Assembly (NCBI RefSeq): GCF_008974265.1
Contig: NZ_BKZW01000005.1
Span: forward strand, 62,001-126,000
DNA: 64,000 nt
Origin: Dictyobacter vulcani
Lineage (GTDB): Bacteria > Chloroflexota > Ktedonobacteria > Ktedonobacterales > Ktedonobacteraceae
Reading direction: 5' to 3'
The notes below the pieces were generated by a model. The model did not search any database. It was not told the origin of the DNA and saw only the letters and a program-made list of their open reading frames with translations. Positions 35,669 to 43,935 of this stretch are shown here, piece by piece. The position numbers were made by a program, and so were the translations under genes. Numbering within the stretch: position 1 is the first letter of the stretch; every line of letters begins with the position of its first letter.

Positions 35669-35950
35669 AGGCCTTTTTTTTATTTAGACGCAGATGTTGT
35701 AACTACGCATCACGTGGGTTCGTGGCTGGCCCCACGATTGTTTTTGATATCTTCATAAGTTGCGTTGATGGGAACGAACGACTATAATATGTCTTGAATT
35801 TAAAGAAGCCGTTCAATGACGGCCATCTTGAAGATATCATCTATCATTTGCTTAACCCGGCATATTTCTAGCATCGATTAGACGAAATGTGTCTTCCGAC
35901 CGCTTGCGACAGAAGCAGAAAAGCACTCGGTCATGAATGAAAGGTAACAT

Positions 35951-36193
35951 ATGGAGCCACTTAATTCAGACTACGAAGTTGTCGCCCGCGCATCCCATCC
36001 GCGTGCACGCTTCAACTGGTTATACATTTTCCCCGTCCTGGGAGGACTCTGGTTGCTCTATTTACTCGCAGCAGCCGTTTTCCAGTTTTCCATCAGCGAT
36101 GTAATCGATCCCATCATGAGTTTCATGCTGGTCTTGTTCTTCGTGCTGGCAGGATTGCTGTTCTGGGCACTGGCCCCAAAGGCCAATCGTTAA
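35951..36193 (+). CDS. small two-helix membrane protein of unknown function
   Basis: An 80-residue protein with two hydrophobic helices (WLYIFPVLGGLWLLYLLAAA and IMSFMLVLFFVLAGLLFWAL) and short polar ends. AAAGG precedes ATG 35951 and a good terminator follows, so it is a monocistronic gene. Not recognised; the helix-loop-helix shape gives no function. Confidence 0.65.
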   Translation: MEPLNSDYEVVARASHPRARFNWLYIFPVLGGLWLLYLLAAAVFQFSISDVIDPIMSFMLVLFFVLAGLLFWALAPKANR

Positions 36194-36209
36194 TTCGCTT
36201 GAGCCCTTG

Positions 36210-36260
36210 ATGAGACATACACAACTGATCCAAAAACGGCGGTGTATGTCTCATATTTTA
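36210..36260 (+). terminator. intrinsic terminator
   Basis: ATGAGACATACAC (36210-36222) pairs perfectly with GTGTATGTCTCAT (36242-36254), followed by ATTTTA. Confidence 0.7.
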
Positions 36261-36642
36261 TTTCAGGCTATTTCTCTCTTGTGCTTCTATTGTCTTCGTA
36301 CTGAAACTATTACTTCGCATCAATTCGTGTTAAAAGGTGTCCAGACTGCGTTATGCTGGATACAACGCCCCGGGCTCTTCCTGCCAGCGCAGGAAAATGA
36401 TCAAAAAACACGCCAGGGGCTGCTGTGTAGAGAATACTGCAGCCTTGTTGGATTCTATACAGTAATAAGAGGGAGTTGGTATTTCTTGCTCTCATTCGGT
36501 AGAGCAACTGCATCAACTGTTTATTCTCTACCTTTTTCGATGAAGGGATCAGGAGACATTTGTTGCGTTATTTGCTATGATGTGTGCAGACGTAATGAAT
36601 CCCAGATACACGTGTAAGATACTCGTATAGTTAGGAGTAGAT
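36261..36642. other. intergenic region before transketolase
   Basis: No convincing gene; an open frame through it has no ribosome binding site or family resemblance. No clear repeat. The tkt promoter should be in the last 100 bases but no strong match was seen. Confidence 0.45.
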
Positions 36643-38508
36643 ATGACAACCGCAGAAAAAACTTCTCAGGTACAGCAATGGACAAATCTTGCTCAACAAC
36701 TACGTGTTGATAGTATTCGTTCGACGACCGCGGCAGGCTCCGGACACCCTACCTCATCTATGTCGGCCGCCGATCTGATGTCGGTCCTGATGTTAAGCCA
36801 CTTCCACTACGATTTTGACAATCCCAAGAATCCGAATAACGATCATTTCATTTTGTCGAAGGGCCATGCCGCTCCACTGCTGTATTCAATGTACAAAGCA
36901 GCCGGCGCGGTCAGCGATGAAGAGCTACTGACCTTGCGTAAATTTGGTAGCCGTCTGGCTGGCCATCCGACCCCGGAGATTCCCTGGGTTGATGTCGCAA
37001 CTGGCTCTCTGGGACAGGGCTTGCCGGTAGGCGTTGGTATCGCTGCCGTTGGCAAGTATCTGGATAAACTTCCGTACAAGGTCTGGGTCTTGCTCGGCGA
37101 TAGTGAGAGCGCTGAAGGTTCCAACTGGGAGGCGTTCCATCTGGCCAGCCATTATAAATTGAATAATCTGATCGCGGTACTGGATTGTAACCGTCTGGGA
37201 CAGCGTGGTGAGACCGAGCTGGGCTGGAATACTGAGGCCTATGCTGAACGTGGTCGCGCCTTTGGTTGGAACTCGATTGTGATCGATGGCCATAACTACG
37301 AAGAGATTGACAATGCGTATCGTCAGGCCGCCGCAACAACCGATCGACCCACCTTTATCATCGCTAAAACCATGAAAGGTAAAGGGGTCTCGTTCCTTGA
37401 GAATAAGGACGGCTGGCATGGGAAAGCTTTGGATGCTGATCAGGAACAAAAAGCCATCGCTGAATTGAATCCCCAGGTGCGCAGTATGGTCTTCCCGGTT
37501 CAGAAGCCAGCCAATGATAAGCCTGATCTAGAAGCAGCCAGAAAGCCAGTTGAGCTGCCACGCTACGAGCTGAACTCAACCGAGGCCACTCGTAAAGCCT
37601 ATGGTGACGCCTTGCTCGCTCTCGGAGCGGCGAATCCTGATGTCGTGGTCATGGACGGCGAGGTGAGTAACTCGACGTACGCGAACGAGTTTGGCAAGGC
37701 TTATCCCGATCGCTTCTTTGAGCAATATATCGCGGAACAGCAGATGATTGCCTTTGCCGTTGGTACCCAGGTGCGCGGCAAGATTCCATTTGCCTCAACC
37801 TTTGCCGCATTCCTGTCACGCGCCTATGACTTTATCCGTATGGCCGCCATCTCGCGCGCCAATATTCGTCTCTCTGGTTCCCATGCCGGTGTTTCCATCG
37901 GTGAAGACGGACCATCCCAGATGGCCCTTGAGGATCTGGCTATGATGCGTGCGGTCTTTAATAGCACCGTCCTGTATCCATCGGATGCCAATCAGGCGGC
38001 GCATCTGGTGGCTGAAATGGCCAACCACGGCGGAATTTCCTATATCCGTACGACGCGCGAAAAAACACCGGTCATCTACAGTCCCGATGACACCTTCCCG
38101 ATTGGTGGTAGTAAGGTTGTCCATCAGTCTGATAAAGACCAGGTGGCCGTTGTGGCGGCTGGTATCACGCTGCATGAGGCTCTTAAGGCCTATGATCAGC
38201 TTAAGGCTGAGGGGATCAATATCCGGGTTATCGATGCCTATTCGGTTAAACCGATCGACGAAGAGACCCTGCTCACCGCAGCCGAAGAGGCAGGTGGCAA
38301 GATCATCACCGTTGAGGATCACTGGCCCGAGGGTGGCTTAGGTGAAGCAGTCCTGGAAGCTTTCACCCAGGTTGACGCTCCGATGCCTCAGGTCGTCAAG
38401 CTGGCTGTGCAGTCGATGCCCAGCTCGGGTAAACCAGCCGAGCTGCTTGAAGAAGCTGGTATCAGCGCTCACGCCATCGTTCAGGCTGTTAAAGCGTTGA
38501 TCAAATAA
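36643..38508 (+). CDS. tkt: transketolase
   Basis: Thiamine-diphosphate enzyme moving two-carbon ketol units in the pentose phosphate and Calvin-type pathways. A 621-residue chain with all three domains: N-terminal KGHAAPLLYSMYKAAG, ThDP/Mg motif GDSESAEGSNWEAFHLASHY ending near the metal-binding Asn in DCNRLGQ; pyrimidine domain from about residue 310 (VVMDGEVSNSTYANEF, SGSHAGVSIGEDGPSQMALE); C-terminal domain with RVIDAYSVKPID. The slightly short length matches the archaeal/animal-like subgroup. TTAGGAG lies just before ATG 36643. A strong terminator follows. Confidence 0.94.
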   Translation: MTTAEKTSQVQQWTNLAQQLRVDSIRSTTAAGSGHPTSSMSAADLMSVLMLSHFHYDFDNPKNPNNDHFILSKGHAAPLLYSMYKAAGAVSDEELLTLRKFGSRLAGHPTPEIPWVDVATGSLGQGLPVGVGIAAVGKYLDKLPYKVWVLLGDSESAEGSNWEAFHLASHYKLNNLIAVLDCNRLGQRGETELGWNTEAYAERGRAFGWNSIVIDGHNYEEIDNAYRQAAATTDRPTFIIAKTMKGKGVSFLENKDGWHGKALDADQEQKAIAELNPQVRSMVFPVQKPANDKPDLEAARKPVELPRYELNSTEATRKAYGDALLALGAANPDVVVMDGEVSNSTYANEFGKAYPDRFFEQYIAEQQMIAFAVGTQVRGKIPFASTFAAFLSRAYDFIRMAAISRANIRLSGSHAGVSIGEDGPSQMALEDLAMMRAVFNSTVLYPSDANQAAHLVAEMANHGGISYIRTTREKTPVIYSPDDTFPIGGSKVVHQSDKDQVAVVAAGITLHEALKAYDQLKAEGINIRVIDAYSVKPIDEETLLTAAEEAGGKIITVEDHWPEGGLGEAVLEAFTQVDAPMPQVVKLAVQSMPSSGKPAELLEEAGISAHAIVQAVKALIK

Positions 38509-38526
38509 CTACTGACCTATACCGTA

Positions 38527-38567
38527 AGACGCCCCACCGCTTAGCATCGTGGTGGGGCGTCTTTTTG
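38527..38567 (+). terminator. intrinsic terminator of tkt
   Basis: AGACGCCCCACC (38527-38538) pairs perfectly with GGTGGGGCGTCT (38551-38562), then TTTTG. Confidence 0.9.
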
Positions 38568-38741
38568 TTACTCAGTCCTGGCTCTCACTGTTTTGAATCT
38601 GTATTGCCAGAGTTGAAAGATTACATAGGCGATACTTGCACCCAGGCAGTCATAGAAAATATCCAGGGCGGACCACCAGGTGGGGAAGGCCTGGCGGAAG
38701 AGGGCCTGGATGGCTTCTTCTCCAATGCCACAACTTACCAT
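38568..38741 (-). pseudogene. VanZ-like fragment
   Basis: On the minus strand a 57-codon frame from ATG 38741 to TAA 38568 reads CGIGEEAIQALFRQAFPTWW, then SALDIFYDCLGASIAYVIFQ. This resembles the C-terminal quarter of VanZ-family membrane proteins (E-x-x-Q ... D-x-x-x-D-x-x-G-A). The membrane helices that should come first are missing. It ends inside the tkt terminator region. Probably a remnant. Confidence 0.45.
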
Positions 38742-38945
38742 CCTTGCAAATTGTTACCAAAACATCCTGTTGACAGCTATTTTAAGTTAATTATTATCAC
38801 GTTGTCTATGCCCTATGTGCTTATAGTTTGTCCTACCCTATGGTACCTGCAGCGAGTAGTTCCTATGTTTGAAACTGGACTCTGAAATTTCTCGTATTCT
38901 ATGAGAAATAGATAACATTTAAATATATTAGCGAAGGGGTATTCT

Positions 38946-40574
38946 ATGTCTGGTAAAACTGCTTCATTCCTGATCAACCCCCGTGCCGGAGAGAACACGG
39001 CTAAACTGGCCGATATTTTAGCTGTTCTGTCGGCTGGCGGTTGGAAGACCGAGATTGGTCTGAAAGAATATGGCGGCCACATTATGCAACAGGCCCGCGC
39101 CGCGAGCGAGCAAAAGAAGAATCTGGTGATTGCCTATGGTGGCGACGGCACGCTGAATCAGGTTGTCAATGGCGTAATGAGCTTTAAAGGCAAGCGCCCG
39201 ACCGTTGGTTTGATTCCTGGTGGAACCGCCAATGTCTGGGCAGGCGAGATTGGTATTCCTTCTGATCCTGTCAAAGCTGCATTGACGCTGGTCAATAGCG
39301 AGGTGCGCAAAGTTGACGTTGGATGCCTTTTCGTGCGCTCAGTTGCTTTTCCTGGTGAAGATCAGCCAGAAGAGACAGGTCTGGGCAAATCTCGCAAGAA
39401 AGCCATCCAGGAAAGCGATAAAGTGCGTCATCATTTTCTGTTGATGGCGGGCATGGGTCTGGATGCGGCGGTCATGGGCAATGTCTCCAAACCCCTCAAA
39501 TATCAGATTGGACCCTTTGCGGTTGGCCTGGCGGCAGCGCAGGAACTACCCGCGCAGCATCCTTTCCCGATCGAGATTCAGTCCGGTGAGGCCGGCGACT
39601 CGTTGTGGAAGGGTGAGGCTATGCAGGTGGTGCTGGGCAATACCCGGCGCTATGCTAAAGTTGAGCGCATGACTCCTGATGCCTATGTTGATGATGGCGC
39701 GATCGATGTTTGCGTGATTACAGCCGGTAATCCATTGAGCACCATGCAGCAGGTTTCATCATTGTTGCTGCGCCAGAAACCCGATAATACCACTGCTGAA
39801 TACTTCAAAGGCTCTCATCTGCGCATCAAAATTCCGGCCAGCGTGGCTTTACAGGTAGATGGTAGCGCGGTCAAGCTGAAAGATTATGTCAGTGCCGCTG
39901 ATTACAAAAAGCTGTCCAAACTGGATAAAACTGAGCTGGAACAGGTCTTTGTGACCTATCAGATTGATACCCTGCCACAAGAGTTACCGGTGGCGATTCC
40001 TTGTGCTTATGATGATGAGCTGTTTGAGCATGCTTATCATTCTGACGAGCATAACGAAGTAAGCAATGAGGAACATGAAGAGGCTTCAGGCACTGGTCAG
40101 CGCTTGAAGCGTGGTTTGTTCCACCGCTTTACTAAAGACGATGATCAGCCTGGTGAGACTGCTGACCAGAAGCAGACGGCTATCGAGGAGACATTGTCTG
40201 CCTCTGAACTGAAGAAGGCAGATAAAATCTCAGAGAAGCAGAAAGAGCATCAAGAAGAGCTGAGCCATGAACTGCCGGATGTGATGGAGTCGCTCTCGAA
40301 GAATGGTCGTAAGGTCGCTGTCTTCGCGAAAGCGCCTAATGCCTCTGAGCGCAAGACCTATGTCATCGCCGGTGCGGTGCAGAAAAACAGCGGTGAGCCG
40401 GCTCCTGGCGCTGTCGTTGTCAACGGAAAAACCACGATCTTTGATCATGATGGCCACTATGTCACCGATCTGGACGCAGCGATGCGTGAATTGACCGAGG
40501 GTGCGGTTGTGGTCGTAGAAGGTTCAAAGAATAAGCGTAACGTGGTACGTGCCAAACGGATCGTCCTGCCATAA
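38946..40574 (+). CDS. diacylglycerol/sphingosine-type lipid kinase with a long C-terminal extension
   Basis: N-terminal about 330 residues form a DAGK catalytic domain: INPRAGENTAKL, nucleotide loop YGGDGTLNQVVNGV and IPGGTANVWAGEIG; GMGLDAAVMGNV is the second conserved region. Such enzymes phosphorylate diacylglycerol or related lipids with ATP. Unusually, about 200 residues follow: a charged, Glu/Lys/His-rich linker (about 360-450) and a small C-terminal domain (VIAGAVQKNSGEPAPGAVVV then GKTTIFDHDGHYVTDLDAAM) that I do not recognise. The family is normally about 300 residues. GAAGGGG precedes ATG 38946. Monocistronic, with a terminator at 40595-40668. Confidence 0.85.
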   Translation: MSGKTASFLINPRAGENTAKLADILAVLSAGGWKTEIGLKEYGGHIMQQARAASEQKKNLVIAYGGDGTLNQVVNGVMSFKGKRPTVGLIPGGTANVWAGEIGIPSDPVKAALTLVNSEVRKVDVGCLFVRSVAFPGEDQPEETGLGKSRKKAIQESDKVRHHFLLMAGMGLDAAVMGNVSKPLKYQIGPFAVGLAAAQELPAQHPFPIEIQSGEAGDSLWKGEAMQVVLGNTRRYAKVERMTPDAYVDDGAIDVCVITAGNPLSTMQQVSSLLLRQKPDNTTAEYFKGSHLRIKIPASVALQVDGSAVKLKDYVSAADYKKLSKLDKTELEQVFVTYQIDTLPQELPVAIPCAYDDELFEHAYHSDEHNEVSNEEHEEASGTGQRLKRGLFHRFTKDDDQPGETADQKQTAIEETLSASELKKADKISEKQKEHQEELSHELPDVMESLSKNGRKVAVFAKAPNASERKTYVIAGAVQKNSGEPAPGAVVVNGKTTIFDHDGHYVTDLDAAMRELTEGAVVVVEGSKNKRNVVRAKRIVLP

Positions 40575-40594
40575 CCAATTGTGTCGTCTTTTGT

Positions 40595-40668
40595 AATGTC
40601 TGAAAAGTGTTTTGTGTTTATTGGTGCTAGCAACCAGGAAAATATGTGACACTTTTCAGACATTTTCT
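40595..40668. terminator. long-stem hairpin after the lipid kinase
   Basis: AATGTCTGAAAAGTGT (40595-40610) pairs perfectly with ACACTTTTCAGACATT (40649-40664) around a 38-base loop, then TTCT. Lies between convergent genes. Confidence 0.65.
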
Positions 40669-40740
40669 GTTGAGAGGAGTTGAGACCATGCGCTATCATC
40701 ACGAAAACCACTAACCTCTGTCTGCGTTCACCCGCCAGTC

Positions 40741-41544
40741 CTATCCGAGGCGATATTTGGTGACCAGCGTCTGGATCCAGGTATTTTGTTTCTCGGATGG
40801 GACAAAGGTATTTTTCTGGCAGCGTTTAGTCATGTCGTCGATGAATTTGCGTTCCTGAGGGGTGATGCGTGAGTTGTCGACATCCATCGCATCGAAGTAG
40901 GTTTTGAGATTTTTGATATTCAGCCGTACCCGCGACACCTGAGGACCAGAGAGGCCGCTGCGCGCTTCAGGTGTCTGGGATTGTTGCCATTTCGCGAAGG
41001 CGCCCTCATCTTTATTCCAGGCTCCGAGTCCGGCCAGGTAGTCTGCGCGCTCATTTTGTTCATGTCCTGCATGGCCACGCACCCAGTTGAATTTTGGTGC
41101 GCTCTTGCGATAGCTGAGCATCTTGCGATAGATCTCCCACAGGTCAGGATTGGCTTTCATTTGATAGGCGCCCGTGGCAACTTTGATGGTGTATTCGCTA
41201 TCGCTATGAATGGTGAGTGGTAGGGCGGGAGGCGCGAGCGAGAGGACGGCCAGCACTGCGGAGATCTCTGCACGATTATTGGTTGTGGTTTTGGAGCGTG
41301 GAATATGACCATAGCACTCCAGGCACTCGGCGTGTGATGGGAGTTGTCCGTTGACCGAGTCGCAGGCCGCCCAGAGCAAGGCGCTCCAGCCAGCAGGCCC
41401 GCCTGGATTCTTGATGCAGGCCCCATCTGTATACGCTACAATGCCGCTTTTATCTAACCTGGACAACGACGCCCGCACGTCCATATCCAGGACTGCCTGT
41501 AAGATAGACGTCCACTCTAATGATGCTTGTATTTCGCTCACCAC
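40741..41544 (-). CDS. rnhA: ribonuclease H type 1 with a C-terminal extension
   Basis: Cuts the RNA strand of RNA-DNA hybrids. Catalytic residues: YTDGACIKNPGG (Asp), NNRAEISAVL (Glu), HSDSEYTIK (Asp), WVRGHAGHEQNERADYLAG (His and last Asp). RNase HI is about 155 residues; here about 25 precede and 100 follow (LNIKNLKTYFDAMDVDN, ITPQERKFIDDMTKRC), a predicted helical tail of unknown role. Starts at a GTG 41544 (GTG GTG AGC), with AAAGG upstream. Converges on the lipid-kinase gene. Confidence 0.88.
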   Translation of the reverse strand: MVSEIQASLEWTSILQAVLDMDVRASLSRLDKSGIVAYTDGACIKNPGGPAGWSALLWAACDSVNGQLPSHAECLECYGHIPRSKTTTNNRAEISAVLAVLSLAPPALPLTIHSDSEYTIKVATGAYQMKANPDLWEIYRKMLSYRKSAPKFNWVRGHAGHEQNERADYLAGLGAWNKDEGAFAKWQQSQTPEARSGLSGPQVSRVRLNIKNLKTYFDAMDVDNSRITPQERKFIDDMTKRCQKNTFVPSEKQNTWIQTLVTKYRLG

Positions 41545-41781
41545 ATACGCCTTTCAATGCTCAACAATTACAATCGATAGAATCGCATAGTGCAGTTTAA
41601 CATAGTTGCGCATGTGGTTCAATTTTCAGGCTGGGATTCTTATGATAGAATTGTGTTGTTTGTAGTTTGTGCTAGTTAGCAGTGGATAACGCGGCTCTTG
41701 TAGACATCGAGTGGTCCTGGAAGCCTGGCGATATTTCTCGCATGGGACACAAAAGCACTAGTGGAGTTAGAGGTTTTTTTC

Positions 41782-42792
41782 ATGAATACAGCAGATGTTG
41801 GACATGTGTGTACCATGGGGGGGCTGGGCGAGCCTTGCGGTGAACTTCAGGCGGTGACTGGCGGACTCCTGCATCGTGTGTGGCGGTTGACCACGAGCCA
41901 GGGGACGTTTGCACTCAAGCAGTTAAATGCGGCGATTGTGCGTGAGCCCGCTACGCTGGATACCTACCGGATGTCCGAGAAAATCGCCCGGCTGATGGCG
42001 GATCAGGGGCTTCCTGCGGTGGCGGCCCTGCCACAGGCCGCTGGGGATGTCATATACTCGCTGGACAAGCAGGCGCTGCTGGTCTATCCATGGATCGCGG
42101 GCCAGACCCTGACGTGCGCGAATGTAGATCTGGAGGCGGCGCGTGCGCTGGGAGCCTTGCTTGCTCAACTCCATGCTGTTAAACTGACTATTCCAGAATT
42201 GCCTGCTTTCGAGTGGAAACATTTCCATGATGATGATTGGGATATCCTGACCTTCCAGGCATCCGATCTCAACCTACCCTGGGCTAATCCTGTGCGCTCA
42301 CTCTTGCCTCAATTGCTTGAGTGGACCCGCGCCTATGAAGAGGCCGGAACCGTGCTGGGGCAGCATATGCTGGTCAGTCATACTCACTGCGAGCCCGGCA
42401 ATGTCATCTGGAGTGCGGAGAACAGGCCCTGGTTGATCGACTGGGAGGCCGCAGGCTGGATGAATCCGACTATGGAACTGGTCAGTGCGGCTCTGACCTG
42501 GAGTGGGATCGCCACGGGTCAACCGCGTGAAGAAATATTTTCAGCGATACTTGAAGGCTATACCAGCGCCGGTGGCGTGATCCAGGACTCTGGCCGGGAC
42601 GCGCTGCATGGTTTTATGGGTACCTGGTTGGGCTGGTTACTTTTTACTATGCGTCGCTCGCTCGGCGAATCTGTGACGAGCGAAGAAGAAGAACAGATTG
42701 GTATACGCGAGACATCCCAGACGGTAGCTATGCTGCGCCTGCTGGCGGCCCATGAAGCATCCTGGATCGCCCTGGTTGAGCGCTGGCGTTAG
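41782..42792 (+). CDS. aminoglycoside phosphotransferase (APH)-family kinase
   Basis: A 336-residue protein-kinase-like phosphotransferase. FALKQLNAAIV has the ATP-binding Lys. SHTHCEPGNVIW is the catalytic loop, with Glu in place of the usual catalytic Asp of H-G-D-x-x-x-x-N. LIDWEAAGWMNPTMEL gives the metal-binding Asp. The D-to-E change may reduce or alter activity. The family includes antibiotic, homoserine, choline and methylthioribose kinases; the substrate cannot be assigned. Start at ATG 41782 with AGAGG upstream; the open frame also has GTG 41761. Confidence 0.8.
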   Translation: MNTADVGHVCTMGGLGEPCGELQAVTGGLLHRVWRLTTSQGTFALKQLNAAIVREPATLDTYRMSEKIARLMADQGLPAVAALPQAAGDVIYSLDKQALLVYPWIAGQTLTCANVDLEAARALGALLAQLHAVKLTIPELPAFEWKHFHDDDWDILTFQASDLNLPWANPVRSLLPQLLEWTRAYEEAGTVLGQHMLVSHTHCEPGNVIWSAENRPWLIDWEAAGWMNPTMELVSAALTWSGIATGQPREEIFSAILEGYTSAGGVIQDSGRDALHGFMGTWLGWLLFTMRRSLGESVTSEEEEQIGIRETSQTVAMLRLLAAHEASWIALVERWR

Positions 42793-42810
42793 CATTATCC
42801 TATGCTGTTC

Positions 42811-42846
42811 AATCGTGTGAGTGGCGTTCACGATGGCTTTTTTATC
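42811..42846 (+). terminator. terminator-like hairpin; copy 2 of the repeated element at 9496
   Basis: ATCGTG (42812-42817) pairs with CACGAT (42829-42834), then GGCTTTTTT. Flanks match the copy at 9496-9548 (TTCAATCGTGTGAG and GGCGTTCACGAT). Confidence 0.6.
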
Positions 42847-42912
42847 GCATGCTATGGTAAGTATTTGTAGTTTCGTTGGATGTTTTTGTATACCATCAAA
42901 GGAAAAAAATTT

Positions 42913-43917
42913 ATGACCACGACAAAATCGCGTACTGCGTCTGCGTCTGGCTCCGAGCCAGCGACCACCGAGGCCCTGGTGCGTAATCCAGGTCTTCCGC
43001 TGGATATGGGATGGGTAAATCGCGTCCATAGTAATCGGAGCGCTATTGAGCGTCGCGCCGCTACGCTGCCGACACGACGGACCGTCAAAAAAGATTGGCA
43101 GGCGGCCTGGTTGTTGCGGGCAGTAACCTGCCTGGACTTAACCACCCTGGCCGGTGATGATACTCCTGGGAATGTGCTGCGCCTCTGTGCTAAAGCACGC
43201 CAGCCGGTGCGACAGGAGATTCTCACTGAATTGGGCTTTGACGAGCTGAAAGTAGGAGCGGTCTGCGTCTATCATAATTTTGTTGCTACTGCTGTTGAAG
43301 CCTTGCAGGGAAGTGATATTCCTGTGGCTGCGGTTTCGACTGGTTTTCCAGCTGGCCTGAATGGCTTTGATCAGAAATTGCAGGAGATTACGGCCTCGGT
43401 AGCGGCTGGTGCTCGTGAAATTGATATTGTGATCTCACGCCATCATGTGCTGACCGGCAACTGGCAGGCGCTGTATGATGAGGTCAAGGCGTTCCGCGAG
43501 GCCTGTGGTGAGGCCCACATGAAGACGATTCTGGCCACGCATGAACTGGCCACCTTGCGCAACGTCGGCATGGCCAGCCTGGTCTGTATGATGGCCGGGG
43601 CTGATTTTATTAAAACCTCAACCGGTAAAGAGCCGACCAATGCAACCCTGCCAGTCGGACTGGTAATGGTGCGTGCCATTCGCGATTATTATGAGCAGAC
43701 CGGCTACAAAGTTGGTTTTAAGCCAGCCGGCGGTATCCGTACCGCTAAATCCTCGCTGGATTGGCTGGCGTTGATCAAAGAAGAACTGGGCAACGAGTGG
43801 CTCAACAACTCACTGTTCCGCATTGGAGCCAGTGGCCTGTTGTCGGATATCGAGCGCCAGTTAGCGCACTACGTCACCGGTCAGTATGCGGCCGCGTATG
43901 AAAATCCAATGGTTTAG
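42913..43917 (+). CDS. deoC: deoxyribose-phosphate aldolase
   Basis: Splits 2-deoxyribose 5-phosphate into glyceraldehyde 3-phosphate and acetaldehyde. A 334-residue member with a longer N-terminus than E. coli DeoC. Motifs: TCLDLTTLAGDDTPGNVLRL, AVSTGFPAG, GAREIDIVISRHHVLTG, the Schiff-base lysine in ADFIKTSTGK, and VGFKPAGGIRTA with the second catalytic Lys. ATG 42913 follows AAAGGAAAA. The next gene, an aldehyde dehydrogenase, starts 19 bases after the stop and could oxidise the acetaldehyde, a pairing also seen in actinobacteria. Confidence 0.93.
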   Translation: MTTTKSRTASASGSEPATTEALVRNPGLPLDMGWVNRVHSNRSAIERRAATLPTRRTVKKDWQAAWLLRAVTCLDLTTLAGDDTPGNVLRLCAKARQPVRQEILTELGFDELKVGAVCVYHNFVATAVEALQGSDIPVAAVSTGFPAGLNGFDQKLQEITASVAAGAREIDIVISRHHVLTGNWQALYDEVKAFREACGEAHMKTILATHELATLRNVGMASLVCMMAGADFIKTSTGKEPTNATLPVGLVMVRAIRDYYEQTGYKVGFKPAGGIRTAKSSLDWLALIKEELGNEWLNNSLFRIGASGLLSDIERQLAHYVTGQYAAAYENPMV

Positions 43918-43935
43918 TTGAGGGAGGCGTCGAGT

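Noticed and set aside
36207..36617. 136-codon open frame before transketolase
   Set aside because: It runs through the terminator hairpin of the preceding gene, has no ribosome binding site, and its product resembles no family.
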